64,000 bases of DNA, from contig JAEVLN010000001.1 in NCBI GenBank assembly GCA_018350325.1, positions 2,283,501 to 2,347,500 on the forward strand, written 5' to 3'. Source of the stretch: Globodera rostochiensis. Its lineage: Eukaryota; Nematoda; Chromadorea; Rhabditida; Heteroderidae. The notes beneath the pieces were generated by a model. The model saw only the letters and a program-made list of their open reading frames with translations, had not been told where the DNA came from and did not search any database. Every line of letters starts with the position of its first letter. Position 1 is the stretch's first letter. Both the position numbers and the translations under genes were made by a program. Shown here one piece after another: positions 32,701-44,880 of this stretch.

Positions 32701-35202
32701 GTTTTTTTTTCGTTTTTTGCTATTTTATGATCGCGTTAAAAAAAATAATAATGAAACCTCCTCGTTTTTAACACAGCTTTTGGGACGAGTGTTGGACAAA
32801 AACAAGCGTGTTCAGGAAGCTGCCTGTTCAGCATTTGCCACATTTGAAGAGGAAGCATGTGAGTTTTTTTTTGTTTGAAAAAAATTTGTTTTGTTTTTTA
32901 AAAAATTTCTGTTTGTTTAGGTCAGGAATTGGTGCCTTATATGCCCGAAATACTCGGTACATTTGTGGAGGCATTCAACAGATATCAGGTAATCGGAATC
33001 AAATTTTGGATATTTTTTTTTCGAGAAAAGTCCTTATTTGGTTAGTGAGAATAAATTTAATTTGTCACCACAAAAAAAAAATGCCATTTTCCTTTTTAGG
33101 CGAAGAATTTGCTGATTTTGTACGACGCTATTGGCACGTTGGCGGACAGTGTGGGCGGCAACCTGGCCGAGCCGCCCTACGCGGAGCTGATCATGAACCC
33201 GTTGATGTCCAAGTGGTCACAGCTCCGCGATGATGACAAGGAGTTGTTCCCATTGTTGGAGTGCATTTCGTCAGTGGCCACCGCATTGCACACCGCCTTC
33301 TTCCCATACTGCGAGCCGGTGGGTAATTCATGAGACCTGGAAGGGATATAAATTTCCAAAGTTCTTGATCCCGGGATTTTCAAAAATTTTCTGGAGTTCG
33401 GTGGCAGTCCCGACCCTGCTGAGCTCTAGTCAAATACCGTCCCCTTAGCTCCGCAAATAAAATTTCTTAAAATTTTCCTTTGTCTCAAAATGAAAAAAAT
33501 TTGGCGCTTGCATTTATGTAAAATTTTGGGCATCCCACTTAAAATTTGCATCATCGGGGTGTAAACACAAATTGCGGCATATACAACAAATGTTTTTTTT
33601 GCAGGTGTTCCAGCGCTGTGTGCGCCTCATCTCGCACACACTCACGCTCAGCCAGCAGGCGACGAGCACCGCCGCACGCACTGGTAAGTGCATGAAGCGT
33701 TTAGAGTTTGGGAGAGAATTTTTAAAAATATTATTTAAATGTATTAAATTTTTAATTTTTTAAATTTCGATATTAAGGCTAAATTAAACAAATTTTGACA
33801 GTTTACAATGGCATTAAAAAATTTTGGAACATTTTTTGAAATTTAAATCTCTAATTTCTTTAAAAAGCGCTAAAAGGCGGTAAAAATGCGGTGCCCGACC
33901 AACCGGACAAGGACTTTCTGATTGTTGCGCTCGATTTGCTCTCCGAGTTGGCGGAAGCAATGCACGACTACATTGACCCGTTGGTGAGCCAAAGCAACAT
34001 CGTCCAGTTGGTCTACATTTGTGCACAGGTGGTTAACATTTTAAAAATTTTTCTTTCTAGTAATTTCAAATTGTTCTCAATTTTATATAAAATTTAAAAA
34101 AAAATCTTTCTTACCCTCAAGGATACGACCAACGAAGTGCGACAAAGCACATTTGCACTGCTCGGCGACCTGGTCAAGGCGTGCTATATGCATTTGCAGC
34201 AGGACATCCACCAGTTCATTCCCATTCTGGCCCAAAATTTGAATCCGGAATTAGTGTCCGTGTGCAACAACGCCATTTGGGCACTCGGCGAAGTTTCAAT
34301 GAAAATTGGAGATCAAATGAAGCAGTACGTGCCCATCCTCTTGCCGCAGCTGATCCACGTGATGAACAGGGAACGGCCGCCGAAAACACTGCTTGAAAAC
34401 ACCGGTGAGAGGGTTGTTTCCATATTGATAGCCCCGGATGTAATCGCTTTCTGATCGAACCAGCCGTTTTTGTTCGAGATCAGCAGTTACAAGCGCCAAT
34501 AATCAGTCTTGAACGAATTTCAAAAATTTTGAATCCCACTCCATATAAAATAGTAATAAATTAATAATAAAATTACTCCGACCATTTAGCCATAACGCTG
34601 GGCCGTTTCGGGCTGAACTGCAGCGCCGAGGTGTCGCCCTTTCTCGCCGACTTCATCCGTCCCTGGTGCATGTCGTTGCGCAATGTGCGCGACAATGAGG
34701 AGAAGGAGTCTGCATTTCGCGGCATTTGTCTGATGGTGAACTGCAACCCGCAGGGCGTTGCCAACTTTTTCATCTTCCTGTGCGACGCGATCGCCTCCTG
34801 GCAGACGCCCAGCGAACAGTTGCGCTTCATGTTTGGCAGGGTCAGTTGATCTTTTTGAGAAATTTTTTTTTTTGTGATTTTTTCAGGATTTTTTGTTCCA
34901 AAGATTTTTGTTTTTTGTAAACAAAAAAGATAAATTTAGAAAATTTTAAGAAATTTGAATTTATGTCATTGGACTCGAACCGTCAAAAAATTAGTAGCAA
35001 CATTTGAGTATAAACCACATCCCCCCCCCCTCAAGTGAAAACGGCGAATTTCGCTAATTTTGACACATTAAAATGTCATTTTCTTTTTGTGCAGATAATT
35101 TACGCCTTCAAGGCTCAAGTGGGACAAGAGAATTGGAGCAATTTTGTGGCCCAAATTCCGCCAGCGCTGAAGCAGAGGCTCGGAATGCAATATCAGCTCT
35201 GA
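29714..35202 (+). CDS. Transportin-1 (importin beta-2), apparent frameshift in exon 5
   Basis: Nuclear import receptor for PY-NLS cargoes such as hnRNPs; HEAT repeats bind cargo and RanGTP. Eighteen exons: 29714-29758, 29818-29880, 30216-30293, 30404-30664, 30813-31048, 31282-31554, 31802-32048, 32101-32210, 32337-32396, 32538-32693, 32777-32858, 32921-32988, 33100-33318, 33605-33683, 33868-34028, 34122-34404, 34590-34840, 35095-35202. About 926 aa (human 898). Landmarks: [39 protein letters not shown], the acidic H8 loop ([11 protein letters not shown]), [68 protein letters not shown]. Intron 3 has a GC donor (GAG then GCAATT). At about 30904-30911 (CCCTTTTCAAC) the frame breaks: exon total is 2780 nt, one short of a multiple of three, and one extra T restores PFFNSSL. 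Sequencing error is likelier than loss in so conserved a gene. Confidence 0.95.
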
Positions 35203-36345
35203 TTAGATCTGACCATCACCGGACCCACCCAAAAACTGCTGCACATCAAAACTCATCATTATATTTGTTGTTATCCACCTACCTATTTTATCATCATCAC
35301 TGCGTTCATTTTTCATCTTCGTTTTATTTATTTATTTTTTTGTTTTGTTGTCCTCGTCCTCCACCAACTTCAACGTGTTATATTAATTCCACATTTTTTT
35401 TTGTATGTGTGTTTCTGTTATGTTTTTTTTCTTTTGCTTGTTTGTTTTTGTTGATGTTGTACTTCGGTTGTCCACTTTTTTGCATTGTCGATCCGTCCCT
35501 CATTTTTTTTGTTCCATGTGATCAGCAGTGATCAAAGCTTTCAACAAAAAGAGAGGGTGAAGCAGTGGAAAAGGCAAAAATTCAATGCTTTCAACAAAAA
35601 CAACAGCGAAAAATGACATGCATAAATAAAACATATGTACCAGGGATGGGAACTTCGGAACTCGGAATTCCGAGCCCAAAAAATGTCGGAAGTCGGAACT
35701 TCGGAATTCCGACCATCAGCTGATATGTACATAGTAAGCGCTTGTCAATTTTTTACTAAAGAGAAAATAACCCAAAATGATTTTTTGGATTAATTTAATG
35801 TTCTCTATGCTATGCCCGTTTTTTTTTTGCAAGATTTGGCATCGGTGAAAAGCACGTTCGATCACAATCCCGAACTTCCTCGGCGAGACTCCCTTTACAC
35901 ATCTTCGCATAACTAAGCATCGCGCCTTAAATCATGGAACGTGAAAAAACGAGTTTAATTTAAACCATTATCCAATTCACCAAAAATCATTTCAGCAGGG
36001 CGCAATTCACACGAAAAGTGCAAAATATAATAAATTTTGGTGGGAGAGATGATTGAAATCCAAACGTTGGCGGGTGGGGGGGGGGGGGGGTGGGGGCTGA
36101 TACAATGAATCAATGAATAAATTGACAACTTGAAAGGGGCAGAAAATATTTCTATTTATAAAATCGAGCAGCAACATAGGGGTAGCAGTTTTTGTGGCGG
36201 GTGTAACAGGTAGATTTTGTGTATGTATGTGCTTTTTTTGCTTCCTGAATGGCAATTTGTGTCTCCAAAACGTATCGACATAATTCAAAATGATAAATAT
36301 TTTGATTGGTCCTCCTCCGCCTTCGTCACTTTGACCCTCTCAAGC
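35203..36345. other. Convergent 3' spacer between transportin and FOXO
   Basis: T-rich 3' UTR of transportin, then the element at 35641-35722, then a G-run at 36077-36090 near the FOXO end. No gene seen. Confidence 0.6.
35633..35730. mobile_element. hAT-like MITE, GGAATTCCG word family
   Basis: Element 35641-35722 (82 bp) begins CAGGGATGGGAAC, a typical hAT end, and its right end reads CAGCTGATGG in reverse complement. The target site ATATGTAC is exactly duplicated at 35633-35640 and 35723-35730. The interior repeats CTTCGGAA, CGGAATTCCGA and GTCGGAA words. Confidence 0.85.
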
Positions 36346-39300
36346 TCATGGCAAATCAAACTGTCCGCCCTGCGCCAGATCGTGGCGCAACATCGATTCC
36401 ACGTCCAGGTCGCTGAGCAGTGCCTGGTCCACCGACATTGCGTTCACATTCTCCAGGTCCAACGGCAACGCGCCGACACCGCCCGGGCTGGACACAACGA
36501 ATTGCCCAATGCCGGAGGCATTGATCAGGTTGATGTTGTTGTTTTGGTGATGATGCGGGGACATCGACGAAGACATCATCATCATCTGGTGTTGTTGTTG
36601 TCCGCCGGCTACTGCTTGACCACCGACCAACGGAGGCCCGGCGGGCATCCAAACGCCGCCGCCGGGGGGCATCGACTGGTAGGGGCCGCAACCGTTGCCA
36701 ATTGTGGTGGGAAGAAATGCGGGCGACGACTGAACAATGGAGGAGGTGCTGAAGATGTTCGGCGGAGCTGACGATGAACAGGGCGCCATCGACAACGAGG
36801 TGCTGATACTGCACAAAATTGATGGGAAATAATCAATAAAAACCCCGGCACACAACACAACTCACTTCGCCCCCATTTTCATCTGCGGCGGTGACGGAGT
36901 GCCGCCGCCGCCAATGCCAAGCTGACGCAGCAACGGGTTGGTCTGCAGCGGCGGTGCAGCACGACGCACAGAGCTCAGCTCTTGATAAGAGGGCGGCGGC
37001 GGGATGCCCGGGGGTGACGGCTCTTGCTGAAAGATTTGCTTTCCTACAAATTTTCAAAACGGACGGACGGACCTTGTTCGGCAAGGGCTGTTGTTCAGCA
37101 ACAACACAAATTTCGTTCTTCGTCATCAACATTGTCGTGGATGAGGCTGCGGACGACGATTGAGACTGGGAAGCGTCGCCACCAATCTCCATCTTGATCA
37201 CGCCTGAAACAATTTTTAAATTTATTTACCATTTCAAGGTCTAAGACATCAAGAAATAATGCCATTACCCCAAAAAAATAATAATTTATTTAATCCAAAA
37301 TTCAACAAATTCAGCACCAACCGTTCATCGTCCTGTTGTGCTGCTGCTGCTCCACCACCACCACCTCCAGCCTCATCTGATCAGTGCGGTCAAGCAGTTC
37401 GTTGACCTGCGGGTTCATCGCCGACGATGCTGCTGCACATCTTGGCCCACCATTGCTGCCGTTCTGCTGAATTTTGTTGACACCGCCACCATTTTGTTGC
37501 TGTTGATGAACAACAACGGTGTTTGTGGTTGTGGCCGTGGTGCCGGCCATGGACGACGTCTGCTGTTCTTCCATCCAAGAGGGGAAGGAGAAGTCGTCAA
37601 AGGTGGGCGACTCGAAGGTGGTGGACGACTCGAGCGTAGGCGACAGTCGCGAGGAGGAGGGACCGCCGACCACGGACAGCGTGGACTGTGCACGAGGCCT
37701 ACACATACGCACAAAATTTGTTGTGAAAAATAGGTATTTTTGTGTGTTGCCACCTGAACGTCTCGAAGTTGGGCCCAGTCGGCGGAGCGTTGAGAACAAT
37801 GTGCTGTTGTTGTTGTTGTTGCTGTTCAGTAGAGCCGCCGTCATTGCCAGAGAACAGAGACTGCTGGGCGCCAATAATGGACACCATGGAGGCGGAGGAG
37901 CAACCGGTGCCCTTCTGATGCACCAGCGTTTCGACACGTTTGCGCGCCCCGCGCCGCTTCTTGTCAATGGCCGTCTACAAAAAGCAATGTCACAAATATT
38001 TTAAATTTTAAACATGGGAAACGGTTTCGACATTTAACAAAAATTTATAATGTTCAAACTTCTGCTTCAATACGTTCACAGTGCTTTTTTGTATTTAGAG
38101 ATTCAATTTTTCCCCCCACAAAATTACGCCCAAAATGTTCTTTTGCTGTCCGCCCGCCCGCCCACCTTGGTGGCCGCTTCCATCGTGTTCGCCCGTCTGC
38201 GCGGGTTTCTGCCCGGCTTCGCGTCCGGGTTGATCACCCACCACGAACTCTTTCCAGCCCCCTCATTCTGAATGCGCATGAAACGGCTGTGCAGCGACAG
38301 GTTGTGCCGGATGGAGTTCTAAAAACAAATCATGCACATTTCTAAATTACCTAAGAAATCGGCAATCGAAATTTTTTTTAGCTATTTTTCGACAATTTTT
38401 TGTTTTTGGGGATGCATGGGTTTTGTTGTACCTATCTACAAATTCAACATTTTATAGCAGTCAAGGCTTGTTATAAAATTAGTCGAGGACCCACCAATGT
38501 CTTCAATTTTACTGGAAATGATCAAACAAACCCAATTTGCTTAATTTGATCGCGATTGGTCAATCAACCCGCGGGGTTGGATGGGTCCAATCAAAGGCAA
38601 CAAAACGGTGGGAGGTTGGGGGTTGGACACTTTGGGTCGCAAGTGTGTTACTACCTTCCACCCCTGGGCATCTTCCTGGCTGGACCGTTGCGCAAAATAG
38701 GGAATATTGTCCGAGAACCACTGGTAAACTTCATTGAGCTTCAAGCGCCCGTCAACGGCACAGCTAAGCGCGCGCGCAATCAAGTCCGAGTAGGACTCCT
38801 CGCCCCAGGGGTTGGGCTTTTTGTGGGAGTGCTGTTGTTGACCACAGTCGGGCGCCCCGTCGGCGGTGCGCCGCCGGACGCGCTTCGGCTTTGGCCTCGT
38901 CAGTGCCCAGCCGTCATTGTCCAACTGGCCGAATTGGGCAGAGAATGAGGCGCTGCTGAACGCGCCAGCGGACAACATTGGTGGTGGTTGTACAGCATGA
39001 TGCTGCCGTTGTTGTTGTTGCTGTCCATCGGAGAAAGAGGGTGAAAACGGATGCGATGTTGAGGGTTCAGCACCGGTTAACACGGAGGAAGAGGAACCAC
39101 CAATGATGCTGTTCAGCGACGGAAACTTGGACGAAATTGCAGGGGGTGTTGAACTGGCCGCCGAGCAGGCCATGCCCACAAAATGCCGTTGATGATGATG
39201 CTGCTGCTGCTGTGGTGGAGATTGCAAAGCAATAACAGCAACCGAAGAAGTTGGTGCTGATACAGCTCCAAATTGTGGGACGGGCCATGTGTAGCAACGC

Positions 39301-39494
39301 CCGCGGGGCTCCAGATCACCCGGGAACGAGTTATTATCATCGTCGTCCTCCTCCTCATCGTCGTTGGCCATGGTTGTTGTGGAGTCGCTGTTGCTATTGT
39401 CCACTTCACCGGACTGTGCCACCGCTTCCGCCCCTCCTCTTCCTCCTCGTCCACTTTCGTTGTCCCCACCAATAATCATGTTCGGGGGCTCCAT
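36346..39494 (-). CDS. daf-16: FOXO transcription factor (DAF-16), proximal (b-type) form
   Basis: Exons 39494-38655, 38318-38166, 37974-37754, 37698-37322, 37203-37073, 37026-36866, 36808-36346; 781 aa, all junctions in phase. The first exon holds an AKT site in PRGRCYTWP and the first forkhead half, [18 protein letters not shown] to [17 protein letters not shown], matching C. elegans DAF-16B. Shared exons give [20 protein letters not shown] with the recognition helix and [13 protein letters not shown], then a second AKT site RRRANTM, a third RPRAQST, a conserved [19 protein letters not shown] region, [13 protein letters not shown], and the transactivation tail [20 protein letters not shown]. 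So all three AKT sites of insulin-regulated FOXO are kept. It is longer than the C. elegans protein because of Gln/Gly/Ser tracts. It acts in the nucleus when insulin/AKT signalling is low, and in nematodes controls dauer-like arrest and stress survival. Confidence 0.95.
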
Positions 39495-41905
39495 TTTGTC
39501 GGTAGTTGTTGAGGAGTTGTGGTGATAACGGTAGCGATTGTGATGGAATTGTGGATGAAAATGGCGGAAGCGGGAAACAACATTGGAATTGGAGAACTCA
39601 GAATTTTAGGGAATATATATATTTGAAATTGGAGAACAGAATTTGAGTGAGAATATGTACGTATGTGTGCGTGTAGGAGGCGGATGGGTTCAAATCGACT
39701 GGCTGCAAAATGAAACGCGTAATTGGAGCAAAATGGGGGGGGGGGGGGGGAAAGAAAAAATAGATAGGGCGAAAACAACACGGGCCGGTGACAAAATCGA
39801 CCGGTACAATGAAAAAGACGACTTTCTGTGTGTGTCTGATTCTCTGATATGGGCCGATTCGGGGTGATGGTTTGGGGGGGGGGGTGGAATATGTAGTTGC
39901 TGGCTGAACGATGGGGCAAAAAGAGAGGAGGCAAGAGCAACACCTTCAATTGAAAAGAGTAGGAGGAGAAGGAGGAGGAGGGGGAGGAGGAGGGGGAGGA
40001 GTAGGAGGAGGAGGGGGAGGAGTAGGAGGAGGAGGGGGAGGAGTAGGAGGGGGGGGGGAGGCGGTTGTGCGTGGGAGGAAAAGAGTGGCGACTTTCCCTT
40101 CTCCGGCCGGAGAAGAGTCCAATTTTTGTTTCATTTTATGAACGTAAACAAGTGCAAAGACGAAGGATCGGGGGAGGAGGAAGAAGGAGAGGAAGAGAAG
40201 AAAGTGAGCGGCGAGCGTTCGCCTGAATAAAATTTTGTATTTTGAAACATTTGCCAAAAGTGGGAAGTATGGGTCTTTTCGTTTTTGGATTCACCTACCT
40301 ATTTTTATTCATGTCCTTTTTTTGTCCATAAATTCTAAAATTAACCAAAAACTTTTGCTTTTGAACGTTTTAGCATATTAAATTAGCACGACACTGTCAC
40401 AGCGGATAAGTGTGATGATCCGCTGCACGGAGGACCTCAAAAGACGACGAATGGATATAGATGGATGGGTGTGGGGGGGGAGGCGGGGAGAGGGTCACCA
40501 AAATCCATCGTATGGGAACGACGAAACTCGGGAGGGTATGGGGGGGGCGGGAAATTGTTGGAAGGATAATGGAACGGAAGAAAGCGGAGCAGGGACAGCG
40601 AGTGGGAGGAGGAAAGTGGAGGGAGGGAGGGGGCTGGAAGGTCATCGACGGACGAACGGGGGGTGGTGGACGACGAGAAAGGGGCAGGAAGGTGAATGGG
40701 GGAAAGGAATGCATTTTGGGAAGAATGTGGGAGCAGAGGAGTGGACGGACGGACGATGTGAAGGACACAAAGGATGGACGGGGGGATGAAAAGGAAGGAA
40801 GGATGATGACGGGGTTGAGGGAGGGATGGGGGGGGGATGACGGCAATTTGGGGGGTTCTCTCAGCTACTGACGAAGAGGGGAGGGGGGGGGGGGGGAGGA
40901 GCGAGGGAAAAGAGTAAAAAGTGGGGGGGGGGTATACTATGCTGCTGCTATATGCACGGGAGATGGGAGGGGGAGGGGGGGGGGGAAGGGAATGGACATT
41001 TGGCGGACGGCCGGGCGGAGCGGGCCACAGAGTCCGCGCCGGAGCAGAGCGGTCGTCGGTCGGTGAAAGGATGACGAATGGAAGTGGATGAGGACGAATG
41101 GATGGGTGGGGCAGGGGGAAGAGGAAGGAGAGATATTATTGATCGGAAAGTGGTGAATGGAGGAGGACGGGGACAGTTGGGACGGTGGGGGGGGGGGGAG
41201 GGGGGGGGGGGGAACTCTGGGGACACAATTGAGCCAAGAGGAAAAAAAAAAGCGAGTGAAAAAGTGTGCGAGAAAGAGCCCTAGGCAGGGAGAAAGAGTA
41301 AGCGAAAAGAGAAAGGAAAGAAAGAAAGAGAGGGGAGAAAGGAAGCGTGCACATCGACGGAAGAGGAAGAGGGGGGGGCAATGAAATGAGGGGAGGAGCT
41401 GTACGAAATGAGGACACAGGCGGACGGACGGACGGACGGACAGCAGCAGAAGGCACCCACACATATCTAACCAACCAACCAATCTCTCTCCCATTTCCCC
41501 ACCAATTTTGATGATAATCCCATCCCACCACCACTCACACACACATCAAGGCCTCGTTAATCACGGGGGTTGGGGGGGGGGAGGGGAGGGGACACTCCCT
41601 TCCCCCCACAATCCCCCCCCCGCCCCCCCAACGGCTGCAATGCAAAAAATTTTGTGATGAGTAATTAATTGGGCGAAAGGGGTGGACGGAATGAACAAAT
41701 TTTGGGGACACAAATTGCGGGGGGGGGGGGGTGGGGAGAAGCGCCGCGCAAAATTTTGGCAAATTGGAGGGGTCGCGCGCGCCAGGAAGAGGCCCACCCA
41801 ACGAATTCCCCGCGCGCGTCACCGAGCGAACAAAATTTAATTTTTGTTCAACAAAAAAAAAAAACCGTATAAATTTGTGCCACAATTAAAATGCCGAGAC
41901 CACAC
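39495..41905. repeat. FOXO a-form intron: purine-strand tracts and G-runs
   Basis: From about 39735 to 41420 the plus strand is almost continuous G/A (GGAGGAGGAGGGG-type repeats at 39960-40060, many runs of 8 or more G). Long minus-strand Pro/Ser open segments here are by-products of that composition. Being directly upstream of the b-type first exon, it is also where the b promoter must lie. Confidence 0.7.
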
Positions 41906-44880
41906 CTTCCATCCGGCACTGCTGTTGGAGTCGCCCTTGTCCCTGAAGTAGGACACATTCTGCACCATCCACTCGTACACTTAAAAATGAAATTTGCTCT
42001 TTTATAGTAATCTTCCGTTTCTTTTTTGTTGGTTGCAAAATTTATGCCAAATTTTTTCATTAACAAAAATGTGTCAATTAATGTTTAACATAGAGGTGTA
42101 GGTCATTTTGTTTCGGTGTTGAACCCGAACAGAACGGTCAACAAAATTAGCATCACAAAAAAAGTAAAAAAAAAAAAAACCCTCGAAAATCGACGAAAAC
42201 CGATCAAAAATCAAAAAAAAAAATTTTCTGTGATCCGACCTTCTGGATCGGGAATAGGACCCGATCAATTTGTTGAAAAAGCACTAATAATTTAAAACAA
42301 AAACAACAACAAAATGTGTGGTCACTGCTCGCTAACCTTGCGAAAGGGTCAATCGCTTTTCGGGCGAGTCCGAGATGGCCCTCGTGATCAAATCCGCGTA
42401 CGACATGTTGCCCCATGCGTTGCGACGCGTCGTCGACTTTTTGGTGCCCGACGGGGGCGAATCGGTGCGCGAGCACGAGTCGCCGATGGCCGAGTCCGGA
42501 CGACCAAGTGGTGACATTCTGAAAAAAAAACCATCAAAAATCGTAAAATTTTTCTTAAATTTTCGAGGTCCTGATTTGGTTTTCAATTTCCGTATCACAA
42601 CTAGAGACCGGACAGGACATGGTCTTGACAGGATTTTCCAGGATTTCTGATCCGGAATCCTGGTATTCGCCGAAGCACCAGGATCAGGATACTATCCTGA
42701 AAACCCAGGATTTTGATCCTGCTGGTAAATCCTGATCCTGGTCATTTCCAAATCCTGATCCCGACTTTTTCAACATTCCTGTCTCTAGTCACAACAAATC
42801 AATCCCGAACGTACTCATCACTGTGGAACGCGTCGTGCAGTCCGTCCACGCCGCTGCACGGACTCTCCGCCATCATCGTCTCGCAGCACAGTCCGGCACC
42901 CGCCAGCGTGCCGTTGCTGCTGTTGGAGCCGCCGCCGACGCTCATCTGATGGCATCCATTGGTGGTGACCATGGCTGCGTCGTGACATTGCTGTTGCAGC
43001 AACAAATGGCGATGGTGGTCATCTCCACCACCTGCAACACAACCACCGTCAATGGCGTCCGACTCCTCGTCGTCGTACATGCTGAAAATGGGGGAATTTT
43101 AATAAAATCCGGTGTTCAAAATTCTATTTTTTTTTTTTAATTTTTAATAAATTTTGATCTAAAATATTTGTGTGGCATGGCGGGGCACCTTTCTTCTTCC
43201 GGAATTCGTTCATGGATCAGCGGCGAGGTCTGCGAGTTGCCACCCTCGAGGCCCATTGCACGACGCAGTGGCCACGTGTTGCAACGGTCGCGTGCCAACT
43301 GAAAAAAAGAAACAAAATATTCAAAAATTAAATTTGGAAAACTTTCCAAAGGAATTTTTGGCATTTTTGGGCCCCAATTTTTGCTTTCAAGCAGTAGTAT
43401 ATGTAGAAAGAAACATTGAGAACATAAAAAATGCACTGTTTTTGCACCAGTTTTTGACCACCGACCGGCTCCAACTCCTCGAGCGGCTCCGTGCCACGGA
43501 CGTCCGGCGAGAAGTTGGAATGGTGGTGGTGCAACGGCGGCTGTCCTCCTCCTCCGCCGCTGCCGAAGCCGCCGCTCAGCGAGGAAAGGCCGGAATCGTT
43601 GGCGCCTCCGCTGGCACCGCTTAGGTGGACAAGGCGCGTCTGCGAGCCGGACCCGCTGCTGGCCGGCGAGCACAGACACGGGTCCATCGGCGGAAGGCCA
43701 CCAACGGAGGACGACGAAGGCGGTGCGGCGGTGCCAAGTTGACAAATTGTGGAGCCGGACGCCGTCTAAAATAGGCGGAGCAAATTTTTATTCAAAATTG
43801 TCGTTTCTTTCTAAACCAACAAACAAAAAAAAAGAGGTTGGAATCTCAACAAAATCTTCAGAGAGGGGCTCGAGCCCACGACAATTTTTTGAAAACCCCA
43901 AAATTGGAGGAAGCACTGAAAATTCCAGAATTTTATAGCAAACCCTCCCTCCCCCCCCCCCCCACCCGTTCCCAGTCCACTGTCGTGTCCCGATGACGGA
44001 TTTGTTCAAAAATGTCCAGCTCTACTGCTCCCAAATGTGGAGGGGGGAAGCATTGCCTGGAATAAATAGGAGGAGCCACCGGCACCGCAAGCGGGCGGCG
44101 GGTTTGGCTCAACGACGGAAAGAGCGGCGGTGCCAGAAACGGAGGGCGAACACGGCAAATTCATCAGTTCTGTAGAGAGAAATTGAGCAAGTAAAAAAAA
44201 AAGACTTTTTGGGCAGTGTAAAAATGTTCACTAATCTTCTGTTAATCAAAAAACTGTAAAAAAATTGTCCTATTTGGAAGTTTGAAACAATTTCTTTAAA
44301 AAAAATTGTCAGTATCGAAACTCAAATCAAACCCAATCCGGAAAGCAATTGAAAAAAAACGATTTTATCGTCCCCCAAATTTCCACCTCCAAATTGGTGC
44401 TGCTGCTGCTGCTGCTGTCGTCCACCTACAAATTGTTGGCCAAATTCGTTCATCTCCTGTTGCTGTTGGCCTCCCATTTTTGCCATGCTATCAGCCCAAA
44501 ACAACGACGACGGCTGTTGCGGTTGTGTTGCAGTTACGTCTAGGAAAATTTGTTCCTGTTGCTGATTGTTAAACAATTGTTGTTGTTGTTGTTGCTGCTG
44601 CTGTTGTTGCGTGATGGTCGAAACTGAGCACAACACCGGGTTCGCGGCGGCGAACAGCGCCAACGGCGAGGGCGACGACGTTGCGGATGGCGGAGTCAGA
44701 TTCGGACTGAGTTGTGTTGCAGTTACTGCTTGAATTGATGTCGTCTGTGTTGAGGGTGAAGCCGCCACCAGCCAACGACGGGAATGCTGCTGGTGGTGGT
44801 AATGGTTGGACGGAGAGTGTTCAGCGGTTGTGGCCGAAATTTTGACTGTTGTTGATCACACCGTTTCAAAAAAGAAGCGA
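41906..44880 (-). CDS. daf-16: FOXO distal (a-type) alternative 5' exons
   Basis: Five well-supported exons in phase, 43765-43466, 43298-43189, 43081-42815, 42518-42337 and 41979-41906 (311 codons), splice to the shared exon at 38318. They encode [13 protein letters not shown] (AKT site), [32 protein letters not shown] and [20 protein letters not shown], which match DAF-16A and differ from the b-type forkhead half. Further 5', an exon at about 44172-44050 ([12 protein letters not shown]) and a Gln-rich exon about 44880-44370, with two poly-Gln runs, join in phase and probably belong here. The start codon and the junction near 44050 are unresolved. Transcription would start at least 5 kb upstream of the b form. 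Confidence 0.85.
42594..42795. mobile_element. hAT-like MITE, CCAGGAT/ATCCTGG word family, in FOXO intron
   Basis: Element 42602-42787 (186 bp) starts TAGAGACCGGA, and its right end is TCCTGTCTCTA. Flanks ATCACAAC (42594-42601) and GTCACAAC (42788-42795) are an 8-bp duplication with one mismatch. The interior alternates CCAGGATT, AATCCTGG and GATCCTG words. Same family as 58629-58804. Confidence 0.85.

Noticed and set aside
34960..35040. Possible tRNA on minus strand (GGTTCGAGTCC, B-box-like)
   Set aside because: No matching A box or foldable acceptor stem in the expected distance; it lies in a transportin intron.
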